Shown: in pieces, positions 1-6,171 of the stretch
Numbering within the stretch: the first letter of the stretch is position 1
Layout of the letters: every line of letters starts with the position of its first letter
From: Gammaproteobacteria bacterium
GTDB taxonomy: Bacteria > Pseudomonadota > Gammaproteobacteria > Steroidobacterales > Steroidobacteraceae
Reading direction: 5' to 3'
Length of the DNA: 12,281 bases
Assembly: GCA_003162555.1 (NCBI GenBank)
Contig: PMNQ01000082.1
Coordinates: 982 to 13,262, forward strand
Made by a program: the position numbers and the translations under genes
The notes under the pieces: model-generated
Databases searched by the model: none
Told to the model about the DNA's origin: nothing
The model's input: only the letters and a program-made list of their open reading frames with translations

Positions 1-887
1 AGCGTGAACGGCAGCGCGCCGAGGATCGAGAACCAGATCACGTATTTCCGGCCGAAACGGTCGCCGACCGGTCCGCCGAAGAACGTCCCGGCGGCCGAGG
101 CGAACAGAAACACGAACAGATAGAGCTGCGCCGACTGCGGCGTCACATGAAACCTGTCCATCAGATAGAAGGTGTAATAGCTCGTGAGGCTGGCAAGATA
201 GAAATACTTCGAAAATACCAGGACCAACAGCACCGCCATCGCGCCAATCACCACCCGTCTGGGCAGCAGTCCAGGTTGCGCATCTGAGTGGCGGCGCTGC
301 GCCGCGCTCGCCAGATGCTGATGGCGATACCAGAGCGCAACTTTGAACATCAGGAACATGGCGGCGAGCGTGAGCAGGGCCACCAGCGCAATGCTGCTGC
401 GGCCATACGGGAGGATGATGAACGCGGCGATCAACGGGCCGATAGCGCTACCCGTGTTGCCGCCGATCTGGAAGATGGACTGCGCCAATCCATGGCTGCC
501 ACCGGAGGCAAGTCGCGCGATCCGCGAGGTCTCCGGATGAAAGACGGACGAACCCGTGCCGATCAACGCCGCGGCGGCGAGCACGGTTTCGTAGTTGTGC
601 GCGAATGCCAGCGTCACCAGGCCCAGCATCGTGAAACCCATGCCAACTGTAGCGGCGAACGGTTTGGCATTGCGGTCGGTATACAGTCCAACCAGCGGCT
701 GCAGCAGCGAGGCGGTGAGTTGATAGGTGAGCGTGATCAATCCCAGCTGGACGAAAGTCAGCGTGAACTCCCCTTTTAACAGCGGATAGATCGACAGCAG
801 CAGGGACTGCATCATGTCGTTGACAAAATGCGACGCACTCAGCGCGCCGAGTATCCGGAACTGGATCCTGTCAGTGTTCTGCTGCAC
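1..887 (-). CDS. fsr: Fsr-type MFS exporter (fosmidomycin-resistance family), C-terminus cut by window edge
   Basis: Inner-membrane major facilitator efflux protein. About 295 residues are visible and the last quarter lies beyond the left edge (E. coli Fsr is about 406 aa). Recognisable Fsr signatures are HFVNDMMQSLLLSIYPLL (residues 20-37), GTGSSVFHPETSRIARLASG (110-129), HGLAQSIFQIGGNTGS (132-147), and the MFS loop GDRFGRK (275-281) leading into the segment VIWFSILGALPF. The start is taken as GTG 887, because starting at the first ATG (815) would remove the conserved first transmembrane segment. It lies one base after the Kdd stop (TAG-C-GTG) with no clear ribosome binding site, which suggests translational coupling. 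E. coli Fsr exports fosmidomycin; the natural substrate here is unknown. The family call is firm, the substrate is inference. Confidence 0.88.
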   Translation of the reverse strand, partial: MQQNTDRIQFRILGALSASHFVNDMMQSLLLSIYPLLKGEFTLTFVQLGLITLTYQLTASLLQPLVGLYTDRNAKPFAATVGMGFTMLGLVTLAFAHNYETVLAAAALIGTGSSVFHPETSRIARLASGGSHGLAQSIFQIGGNTGSAIGPLIAAFIILPYGRSSIALVALLTLAAMFLMFKVALWYRHQHLASAAQRRHSDAQPGLLPRRVVIGAMAVLLVLVFSKYFYLASLTSYYTFYLMDRFHVTPQSAQLYLFVFLFASAAGTFFGGPVGDRFGRKYVIWFSILGALPFT

Positions 888-888
888 G

Positions 889-1878
889 CTAAGCGAGCAG
901 GGGCCAGAGTGCAGGCCAGCGCCGCAGCATGTCGATCACCAGTGTGGCGTGCCCCGGATAGAACCCGTTGCCAATCTCGAGCGTGGCGGCGGAGCCGACG
1001 CCCTCCGCGCCGAGCGCTGCCCGGCCGAAACTCGTGGCCATGCTGAAGAACAGAATGAGCCCGTCGGTGCGCGTCGCCAGGATGCAGGCCGATTCGACGC
1101 CCGGCATATCCACGCAGGAAATGCACAGGTCGGCAGGTTTCCCGACGGCGGCGGCAAACGCGACGGCGTCGGTGGCATCCGCGTGCAGTGTGCGCAGGCC
1201 CGGCAGCGCCAGGCCGGCGAAGGCCCGCAACCTCGTCTCGTCGATGTCGGCGATGACGACGGCGCCAGCGCCTGCCTCCACCGCTGCGATCGCCGCCAGG
1301 CTCCCGCTGTTGCCCGCGCCAACTATAAGTACCTTGGCTCCACGCGCGGTTCGCGCTCGTACGCGCGCCGGAGCACCAGCGACGTCGAGCGCGGCAAGTG
1401 CGACCGCTTCCGGTATGTCCTCCGGCAGCGCAGCCCAGGGCGAGGTGTCGAACAGGAACGCGGTGCCGCGTGCGCGCACCGAGTTGGAGCGCGCATCGAT
1501 CATGCCGAGCTCGTCCAGCCGCAGAGGCGTCAGCGTGAGGCTGGTGAGCGAGGCAATGCGTGTGCCTGGTTGCGGCGGCGAAGGGTAGGCGTTGCCCACT
1601 CTGCGCACGACGCCTGTCAGCATGCCGCCGGAATCGGTCTCCGGATTGTGCAGCTTCCCGCGGCGCGCGACCAGCTCGAGTATGGCAGCGCGCACCGCGT
1701 CCAGGTCACCGCGATGCGCGCCGCGCAGCTGGCGCAGGCTGCTGGCATCGATGTGAATATGCTCGACGGCGATCTCGATCTCGCTCGGCTGGCAGGGCGA
1801 CACGGCGTCCAGCCGCTCCGCCTGCTGTGGCAATACGCCTGCCTGGCCAACGACCCGGTGCAGACCCCGGGACGGCAT
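889..1878 (-). CDS. kdd: L-erythro-3,5-diaminohexanoate dehydrogenase (Kdd)
   Basis: A 329-residue cytoplasmic NAD(P)-dependent dehydrogenase. The known family reaction is oxidative deamination of L-erythro-3,5-diaminohexanoate to 5-amino-3-oxohexanoate (EC 1.4.1.11) in the lysine 2,3-aminomutase route of lysine breakdown. What is seen: the N-terminal signature GLHRVVGQAGVLPQ (residues 5-18), a zinc-less MDR-like half with HNPETDSGGML (77-87) and IASLTSLTLTPLRLDEL (108-124), a Rossmann motif VLIVGAGNSG (183-192) with an acidic strand end at D211-D213, and GNGFYPGH (303-310) near the C-terminus. The length is close to the family norm (about 340 aa). Start ATG 1878 is three bases after the upstream SYLF stop. 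Neighbouring pathway genes (kamA, kamD/E, kce, kal) are absent from the window. The assignment rests on remembered family motifs; an alcohol- or alanine-dehydrogenase-like label is the likely alternative. Confidence 0.82.
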   Translation of the reverse strand: MPSRGLHRVVGQAGVLPQQAERLDAVSPCQPSEIEIAVEHIHIDASSLRQLRGAHRGDLDAVRAAILELVARRGKLHNPETDSGGMLTGVVRRVGNAYPSPPQPGTRIASLTSLTLTPLRLDELGMIDARSNSVRARGTAFLFDTSPWAALPEDIPEAVALAALDVAGAPARVRARTARGAKVLIVGAGNSGSLAAIAAVEAGAGAVVIADIDETRLRAFAGLALPGLRTLHADATDAVAFAAAVGKPADLCISCVDMPGVESACILATRTDGLILFFSMATSFGRAALGAEGVGSAATLEIGNGFYPGHATLVIDMLRRWPALWPLLA

Positions 1879-1881
1879 TGC

Positions 1882-2706
1882 TCAGTGCGGCTCGCTGCCC
1901 GGCTTCGGATCAGCCAGCGGGAAGCTGTGCGCAGGCTCGGCGGGCGCGGCCGGGGCTGCCGCTGGCACCGGCGTAGCGACTGGCGCCGGACCGATCAGCG
2001 TACCGGCAGTGCCCGCGGCAGCAGGCGATTGGCTCGCGACGATCGCGGCGATGAAACGGCGCGCGGATTCTGAGCTGGTCTTCACCGTGCCCATGAAGAT
2101 ATCGTCGGTCGTAACGTCGTGGCCGTAGAAACTGCGATTGGCCTTGTGGTCAAACATCAGCGCCGTGCCATCGAGCGCGACGCCCGCGAACAGGCCGCGC
2201 GCGCGGGAATAGGAATAGATTTCGGCCTGCACGCCGGCCGAGGCTTCGCCGCTCCGTCCGAGCGGTCCGGCGGCCACCGAGGCGCTCGCGCCGAGCGTGA
2301 ACTGGCCGCGCGCGAAGTTCTCAAGGCTACGTCGCGTGGCAAACACCAGCACCACGTCGGCCGACTGCGCGCCGATCTGCCAGCCGACGCTTCCGCCGGT
2401 CAACGAAATGAACACCGGATTGCTGAAGCGGCCCGCCTCATCGCGCGAAGACAGCACGCCGTTGCCGTGGCGGCCACCGAAGATGAAGGCGCCTTTGAGC
2501 ACGTTGGGAATCACGGCCACGCCGTAGGCGCGGTCGAGCAGCCAGGTGGGCACGTGCTCGTCGGGAGTGGCGCGCAGCTCTTCCAGCACCTGCGTGGCGG
2601 TGACCAGGCGCGCGTCTTCGCGGTTTTGGGCCAGCACGGTGCCTGTCGGCAGCACAAATGCCGAGAGAACGAGCAGCAATGCCCGCGGCGGCGAGAAATG
2701 ACTCAT
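1882..2706 (-). CDS. Secreted SYLF/Ysc84-domain lipid-binding protein
   Basis: 274 residues. A signal peptide occupies residues 1 to about 26 (hydrophobic LLLVLSAFVLPTGTVLA). The SYLF (formerly DUF500) domain spans about 55-225, with the hallmark run RAYGVAVIPNVLKGAFIFGG (59-78), the GGSVGWQIGAQSADVVLVF block (104-122), and the SYSRARGLFAGVALDGT segment (165-181). Eukaryotic SYLF proteins bind phosphoinositides and bacterial ones are exported and poorly characterised; a membrane-lipid or envelope role is inferred. The C-terminus (226-274) is a low-complexity Ala/Pro tail. Start ATG 2706 has a strong Shine-Dalgarno AGGGGA six bases upstream. The gene lies 49 bp after the DUF3570 stop and three bases before Kdd, so it may head its own transcript with Kdd and Fsr or be read through from the redox cluster. 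Confidence 0.88.
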   Translation of the reverse strand: MSHFSPPRALLLVLSAFVLPTGTVLAQNREDARLVTATQVLEELRATPDEHVPTWLLDRAYGVAVIPNVLKGAFIFGGRHGNGVLSSRDEAGRFSNPVFISLTGGSVGWQIGAQSADVVLVFATRRSLENFARGQFTLGASASVAAGPLGRSGEASAGVQAEIYSYSRARGLFAGVALDGTALMFDHKANRSFYGHDVTTDDIFMGTVKTSSESARRFIAAIVASQSPAAAGTAGTLIGPAPVATPVPAAAPAAPAEPAHSFPLADPKPGSEPH

Positions 2707-2712
2707 GATAAA

Positions 2713-2718
2713 TCCCCT
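2713..2718 (-). promoter_or_regulatory. Ribosome binding site of the SYLF gene
   Basis: AGGGGA on the minus strand, six bases before ATG 2706. It fixes the start and is one of the stronger Shine-Dalgarno sequences in the window. Confidence 0.75.
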
Positions 2719-2755
2719 GAAATTTTAGCGGCTCAGTCAAGGCCGCGATGATCCG

Positions 2756-3898
2756 TCAGAACCAGAACGAAATAAAGCCCTGAAAAATGTTGGCGTTGAG
2801 TATGTACAGCGGCTCGGTTCCGGGGGCGACGCCCTGTACACGCAGATCGCGGAAGTCGTCGTAGCTGATGTGCATTCGATCCCAGCGCACGTTGATGGTT
2901 CCCTTCTGCAGCCACGAAAACCGCGATACGTGGTATTCCCAGGTCGCACCGATCCCCATCGTCAGGTTCCGGAATGCCGCCAGCTCGCGGTCGCGCGCCA
3001 GGAAGTTCTGCGCGTCCCGGAACGGAAACAGGTCGGAGTAGAAGTCGGCCTGGTTCTGGCTGTACATGCGCACATGCGTGTCGAGCGTCCAGCTGTGGAA
3101 CAGCGGCTGGGTGTAGCCGAGCTCGGCGGTGTTGGCCCTGATGCCCCAGGTATCGGCGAAGAAGCGGTAGCTGCCGGATACGGCTGCGTGCCAGGGCAGG
3201 TAGTACTTGAGCTGCCCCGAGCCGGCATTGCCAGTGCGGGTGTGCGGATAGCGTTCCTTCTCGTAGGCGTAGCCCAGCGCCTCAAGTGGATCGAGGTAGC
3301 GCACCTGGCGATAGGGATTATTCAGGAAGCCTTCGCTTTCGCTGGTCTCGAAGTTCAGGCCAAGCAGGAGATTACGCGTCAGGATCTGCGACAGGCCGAT
3401 CTGCCAGTTGCGCCGCTCGACCGCGTCATTGCGCGTCGTGCCCAGCTCGCCGACCTTGTCCCAGCCGCGCGTGAAGCCGAAGGAGACGGTGGTCAGGTCG
3501 CCGAACATGTCCTGGCTGACCGAAGCGAAGGCGGTGGTCGCCTTGTAGTCGTTTTCCTTGCTGCCGATGTAGCCCGCGCTGTAGGTGGTCTTGCCATGCA
3601 GGACATCGACGCTGAGGCTGTCCTGCTTGCGGTGTTCCTTGTACGGGCTGGCCTGCGTGATCACGTCGATCGAGGCGCCGGAGATCATGTCTTCGTAGTG
3701 GTTGTAGGCCACCGAAAAATGATCGCCGAACTTCTTGCGCACCAGTATCGAGGGGCCCTGGATGGTGATGCCGCCGCCGTTGTAGCGATGCCAGAGAATG
3801 TCGGCCCGATCATCCGGCAGCACGCCGGCCTGCGCGCAGCCGAGCACCAGCACGGCCAGGGCGGCGAGCCGGGTATGGATGCGCGTAGAGGGATTCAC
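2756..3898 (-). CDS. DUF3570 outer-membrane beta-barrel protein, GTG start
   Basis: 380 residues from GTG 3898. The frame stays open upstream to 4126, but those residues are Arg/Ser-rich and lie antiphase under the DUF4266 gene, so they are rejected. From GTG 3898 the protein begins with a clean signal peptide (HTRLAALAVLVLGCAQAG, residues 8-25) and then enters the mature domain at LPDDRAD. The rest shows alternating amphipathic strands, DUF3570-like segments such as YNGGGITIQGPSILVRKKF (39-57) and FLNNPYRQVRYLD (191-203), and a C-terminal FISFWF typical of BAM-inserted barrels. Function is unknown; DUF3570 proteins often sit beside DUF4266 and thioredoxin genes (recalled, not checked). The GTG follows the DUF4266 stop by seven bases without an obvious ribosome binding site, which suggests coupled translation. 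Confidence 0.85.
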   Translation of the reverse strand: MNPSTRIHTRLAALAVLVLGCAQAGVLPDDRADILWHRYNGGGITIQGPSILVRKKFGDHFSVAYNHYEDMISGASIDVITQASPYKEHRKQDSLSVDVLHGKTTYSAGYIGSKENDYKATTAFASVSQDMFGDLTTVSFGFTRGWDKVGELGTTRNDAVERRNWQIGLSQILTRNLLLGLNFETSESEGFLNNPYRQVRYLDPLEALGYAYEKERYPHTRTGNAGSGQLKYYLPWHAAVSGSYRFFADTWGIRANTAELGYTQPLFHSWTLDTHVRMYSQNQADFYSDLFPFRDAQNFLARDRELAAFRNLTMGIGATWEYHVSRFSWLQKGTINVRWDRMHISYDDFRDLRVQGVAPGTEPLYILNANIFQGFISFWF

Positions 3899-3905
3899 CG
3901 GACGA

Positions 3906-4151
3906 TCAATTGCAGCCGCAACCGCCGCCGACGCCGCCGGTGGCGCCGCGCGCGCCTTCGCGCGACTCGTAGACGTGGTCAATGTAGGTATTCGACACCG
4001 GGTTCGGCGTGAACGACATGATCGGATCGGCCAGATGTTCACGCTCGTAGGGCTTGACCCATGGCGTGATCGGGCTGCACGCGGACAGCGCCACGCTACC
4101 GGCTGCAGCCAGCAGCCAGATCGCAACGTGTCGCCATCCGCGCGTGTTCAT
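3906..4151 (-). CDS. Small DUF4266 lipoprotein with GGGCGCN tail
   Basis: 81 residues. The signal peptide ends in the lipobox ALSAC with acylation at C25. The mature part holds the DUF4266 core PYEREHLADPIMSF (residues 34-47), then HVYESREGARG, and closes with GGVGGGCGCN (72-81). The only cysteines in the mature protein besides the lipid-bearing C25 are the CGC pair at 78 and 80. It starts at ATG 4151, ten bases after the stop of the TlpA-like thioredoxin gene, and is followed directly by DUF3570. The function is unknown. The flexible Gly tail with two Cys could bind metal, carry a modification or exchange disulfides with the neighbouring thioredoxin; all three are inference. Codon use resembles its neighbours. 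Confidence 0.88.
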   Translation of the reverse strand: MNTRGWRHVAIWLLAAAGSVALSACSPITPWVKPYEREHLADPIMSFTPNPVSNTYIDHVYESREGARGATGGVGGGCGCN

Positions 4152-4161
4152 CGTGCGTCCG

Positions 4162-4665
4162 TCATTCCCGGATCAGCGCCCGGATCTGGTCGAGATATTC
4201 ATTCTCGGCGCCAGGCTGGTAGCCGCGATGAATGTAGCGGACGTTGCCCTTACGGTCGAGGATCACGGTGTTGGGCATACCTTCCACCTGGTACAGCTTA
4301 CTCACCTTGCTGTCCACATCGAAGAGTATCGGAAAGGAGACAGGAGTGCTCTTCAGCCAGTTGATCGCGTCGGTCGAGTTCGGCTCGACGTTGACGCCCA
4401 CCATGGTAAAACCCATGGACTTGTACTGCTTGTGCAGCTGCTCGAGGATCGGCATTTCCTTGCGGCAGGGTCCGCACCAGCTGGCCCAGAAATTCACCAG
4501 CACGATCTGCCCCTTGAGCGAATCCAGGTTGACCGGCTTGCCGCTGTTCGAAGCGAGCTGGAACGCGGGCGCCGGCGCGCCGGCCCGTATCGGGTCGACA
4601 CTGGTGCCGAGCACCGGGAGCGCTGCGAGCGCGCTGAGACAAAGCAGGCGAAGTGCAATCTTCAT
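4162..4665 (-). CDS. TlpA-like exported thiol-disulfide oxidoreductase
   Basis: 167 residues. An N-terminal signal peptide or anchor (MKIALRLLCLSALAALPVLG) is followed by a thioredoxin/AhpC-TSA-like domain starting at APAFQLASNSGKPVNLDSLK. The active site is WCGPC (residues 63-67, C64 and C67), preceded by VLVNFWAS. The cis-proline loop is GMPNTVIL (129-136). This is the architecture of TlpA/ResA-type periplasmic proteins that keep cysteines reduced, for example apocytochrome c CxxCH sites or copper-site cysteines. The cluster contains five CxxCH sites and a CGC-tailed lipoprotein, any of which could be its partner. Start ATG 4665 has GGAG nine bases upstream, and the gap to the upstream barrel gene is 16 bp. 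The family is certain, the partner is inference. Confidence 0.95.
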   Translation of the reverse strand: MKIALRLLCLSALAALPVLGTSVDPIRAGAPAPAFQLASNSGKPVNLDSLKGQIVLVNFWASWCGPCRKEMPILEQLHKQYKSMGFTMVGVNVEPNSTDAINWLKSTPVSFPILFDVDSKVSKLYQVEGMPNTVILDRKGNVRYIHRGYQPGAENEYLDQIRALIRE

Positions 4666-4674
4666 GGGTCAGGA

Positions 4675-4678
4675 CTCC
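4675..4678 (-). promoter_or_regulatory. Ribosome binding site of the TlpA-like gene
   Basis: GGAG on the minus strand, nine bases before ATG 4665. It lies in the 16-bp gap after the barrel gene stop. Confidence 0.65.
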
Positions 4679-4681
4679 GTG

Positions 4682-5416
4682 TCAGAAGAACACGGTCGCG
4701 CCGATATGTGCCGACAGGTTGTTACGCAGCCGGTCTGTACCGAGGAAGTCGGACTTGAACACCTGGTCCTGCGCCTCGATGCGGATCGTCAACCAGTCCG
4801 TCGGCAGCACCCGGAAACCCGCGCCGAAGTTGACGGTGAATTTCTGGTCACCTTCGAACTTCGTGCTGCCGATGCCGCCCAGCAGGTAGAGCCCGCTGGT
4901 CATGGCGAGATTGCGACCGAGAAAGACCTCGCCAGGCAGGAAGTTGTAGCCTAACGAGAGGTTGTAATACGTGAAGCGCCTCTCATCATCAGTGAGCAGC
5001 TGCACATTTCCGCCCAGGGTCTCGAAACTGGTCTTGCCGGTCTTGGCGCGCCCGGCGGCGGCCTCGAAGAAAAAATCTTCCGTGACGTGGTAGTCAAAAA
5101 CGGCACCCACTACTGGCGCCGCGGTGTAACTCTCGATCGACATTTCGCCGAAGTAGGCGCCCAGCTCGACATTCTTGGCCTTGATCTTCGGCACCTTGAT
5201 CTTGCGCCGCTCTACCTGCGGATCGATGACCACCGGTGGTGGTGCGGCATCGGCCGCGGCTGCCGCGGCATCCGCAGCAGCGTCGGCATCCTGCGCGCTG
5301 GCCTGGTTCTTGGCGTGATGGTGCCACGGCCAGTGCATGTGCCGGTGCAACGTGGCGCAACCGCTGGTCAAAACCAGGAGCGAGGCTAGTAGAAGAACGC
5401 GAATCCGATTTTCCAT
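4682..5416 (-). CDS. Lipid-anchored outer-membrane beta-barrel protein with His-rich linker
   Basis: 244 residues. The signal peptide ends in the lipobox LTSGC (C20). Next come a His-rich stretch HRHMHWPWHHH (residues 24-34), an Ala/Asp low-complexity linker (39-60) and a Lys-rich segment RRKIKVPKIKAKNVELG (70-86). The barrel domain (about 84-244) is built of amphipathic strands and ends in ATVFF. It looks like the 'outer membrane beta-barrel domain' group first named from myxobacteria (YFGEMSIESY, then FDYHVTEDFFFEAAAG), recalled from memory. Start ATG 5416 has GAGGTG eight bases upstream and overlaps the preceding gene by 31 bp. Function is unknown; it could be a surface scaffold or pore partner for the cytochromes. 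The short His/Met/Trp cluster may bind metal. Confidence 0.85.
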   Translation of the reverse strand: MENRIRVLLLASLLVLTSGCATLHRHMHWPWHHHAKNQASAQDADAAADAAAAAADAAPPPVVIDPQVERRKIKVPKIKAKNVELGAYFGEMSIESYTAAPVVGAVFDYHVTEDFFFEAAAGRAKTGKTSFETLGGNVQLLTDDERRFTYYNLSLGYNFLPGEVFLGRNLAMTSGLYLLGGIGSTKFEGDQKFTVNFGAGFRVLPTDWLTIRIEAQDQVFKSDFLGTDRLRNNLSAHIGATVFF

Positions 5417-6171
5417 TCCTGTTTCACCTCATTGGCATCGCTCTTCGTGAACACCGTATGGTGACGGTATTCAGCACGCAGGAAAAAGCGCCGGGTCAGA
5501 TAGAAGCGCGCTCCGGCTCCCGCGTAGGCGGTCTGATAATTCTGGTTCAGCGGCGTGACCAGCGTGGCTTTGGGCTCGGTGCGCTCGACGCCGGTGCCCA
5601 GCGTCACGAACGGCGAGAAGCGCCATTCGGGCATGAACACGTGGTTGAGCCCCAGGTCGGCAACGTAACCGTTGGACAGATTGCCGAGGAACTGCCCGAC
5701 TTGCAGCTCGAGCTTCAGGTTGTCCGTCAGCGAGCGCGCCCAGAACCCCTCGACCAGTGTGGCGCCAGCGTAGTCGCCGGCGAGAATGCCGCCTTCCCAG
5801 CGGTGCGATTGAAAACCCTTGCGATCGCCGCGATCAAATTTGAACGTCGAGCCGTCGGCCAGCGTCGTGGTCTCGAGGCTCCGTTCGGACGCCCAGCCTT
5901 CGACGCCGCGTTCGGTGCGCACCTTGAACCATTCGGTGCGCCGGAACAGCACGTCGATTGATTCGCCGCGCGCCACCACCTGGGCCACCGGATACCCACG
6001 GCCTGGACCCGTGTGCAGTTCGATGAACGGCTCGGTGACGAACAGCTGCAGCAACTCGCGATGCGCCGCGCGGCCTGGGATCGGCGCCAGGCACAGCAGC
6101 AGCGCCAGCAGGCGCAGCCGCCTAGTTGTTGAGCGGCGCGGCAAACGGATTGTTGTAGTACTGAGCTCCAA
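5386..6171 (-). CDS. SH3-domain plus outer-membrane beta-barrel protein
   Basis: 261 residues from TTG 6171. The hydrophobic signal segment is RRLRLLALLLCLAPIPGRAA (residues 17-36). A bacterial SH3 (SH3b) domain follows at about 42-100, with VTEPFIELHTGPGRGYPVAQ (45-64) and EWFKVRTERGVEGWASERSL (80-99). The remainder (about 120-261) is a beta-barrel ending in IGFAFFY. SH3b domains usually bind peptidoglycan or peptides, so the protein may tether the barrel to the cell wall. The start is uncertain. TTG 6171 has GGTGG close by but overlaps the upstream cytochrome gene by 50 bp; TTG 6144 would shorten the overlap and still keep the signal peptide, but lacks a binding site. No ATG fits. The gene end overlaps the next barrel gene by 31 bp, indicating coupled translation. 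Confidence 0.85.
   Translation of the reverse strand: MELSTTTIRLPRRSTTRRLRLLALLLCLAPIPGRAAHRELLQLFVTEPFIELHTGPGRGYPVAQVVARGESIDVLFRRTEWFKVRTERGVEGWASERSLETTTLADGSTFKFDRGDRKGFQSHRWEGGILAGDYAGATLVEGFWARSLTDNLKLELQVGQFLGNLSNGYVADLGLNHVFMPEWRFSPFVTLGTGVERTEPKATLVTPLNQNYQTAYAGAGARFYLTRRFFLRAEYRHHTVFTKSDANEVKQEWKIGFAFFY

Noticed and set aside
814..2073. 419-codon plus-strand open frame
   Set aside because: Lies antisense to Kdd and the SYLF gene, both with clear family motifs. Its translation is rich in Arg, Gln and Gly with no domain.
2728..2746. Hairpin GCGGC/GCCGC between DUF3570 and SYLF as a terminator
   Set aside because: Stem of only five base pairs with a nine-base loop and no T-run after it on the minus strand. 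Not enough for a terminator call.
2870..4012. 380-codon plus-strand open frame
   Set aside because: Antisense shadow of the DUF3570 gene; it ends in an Arg-rich run and has no recognisable family.
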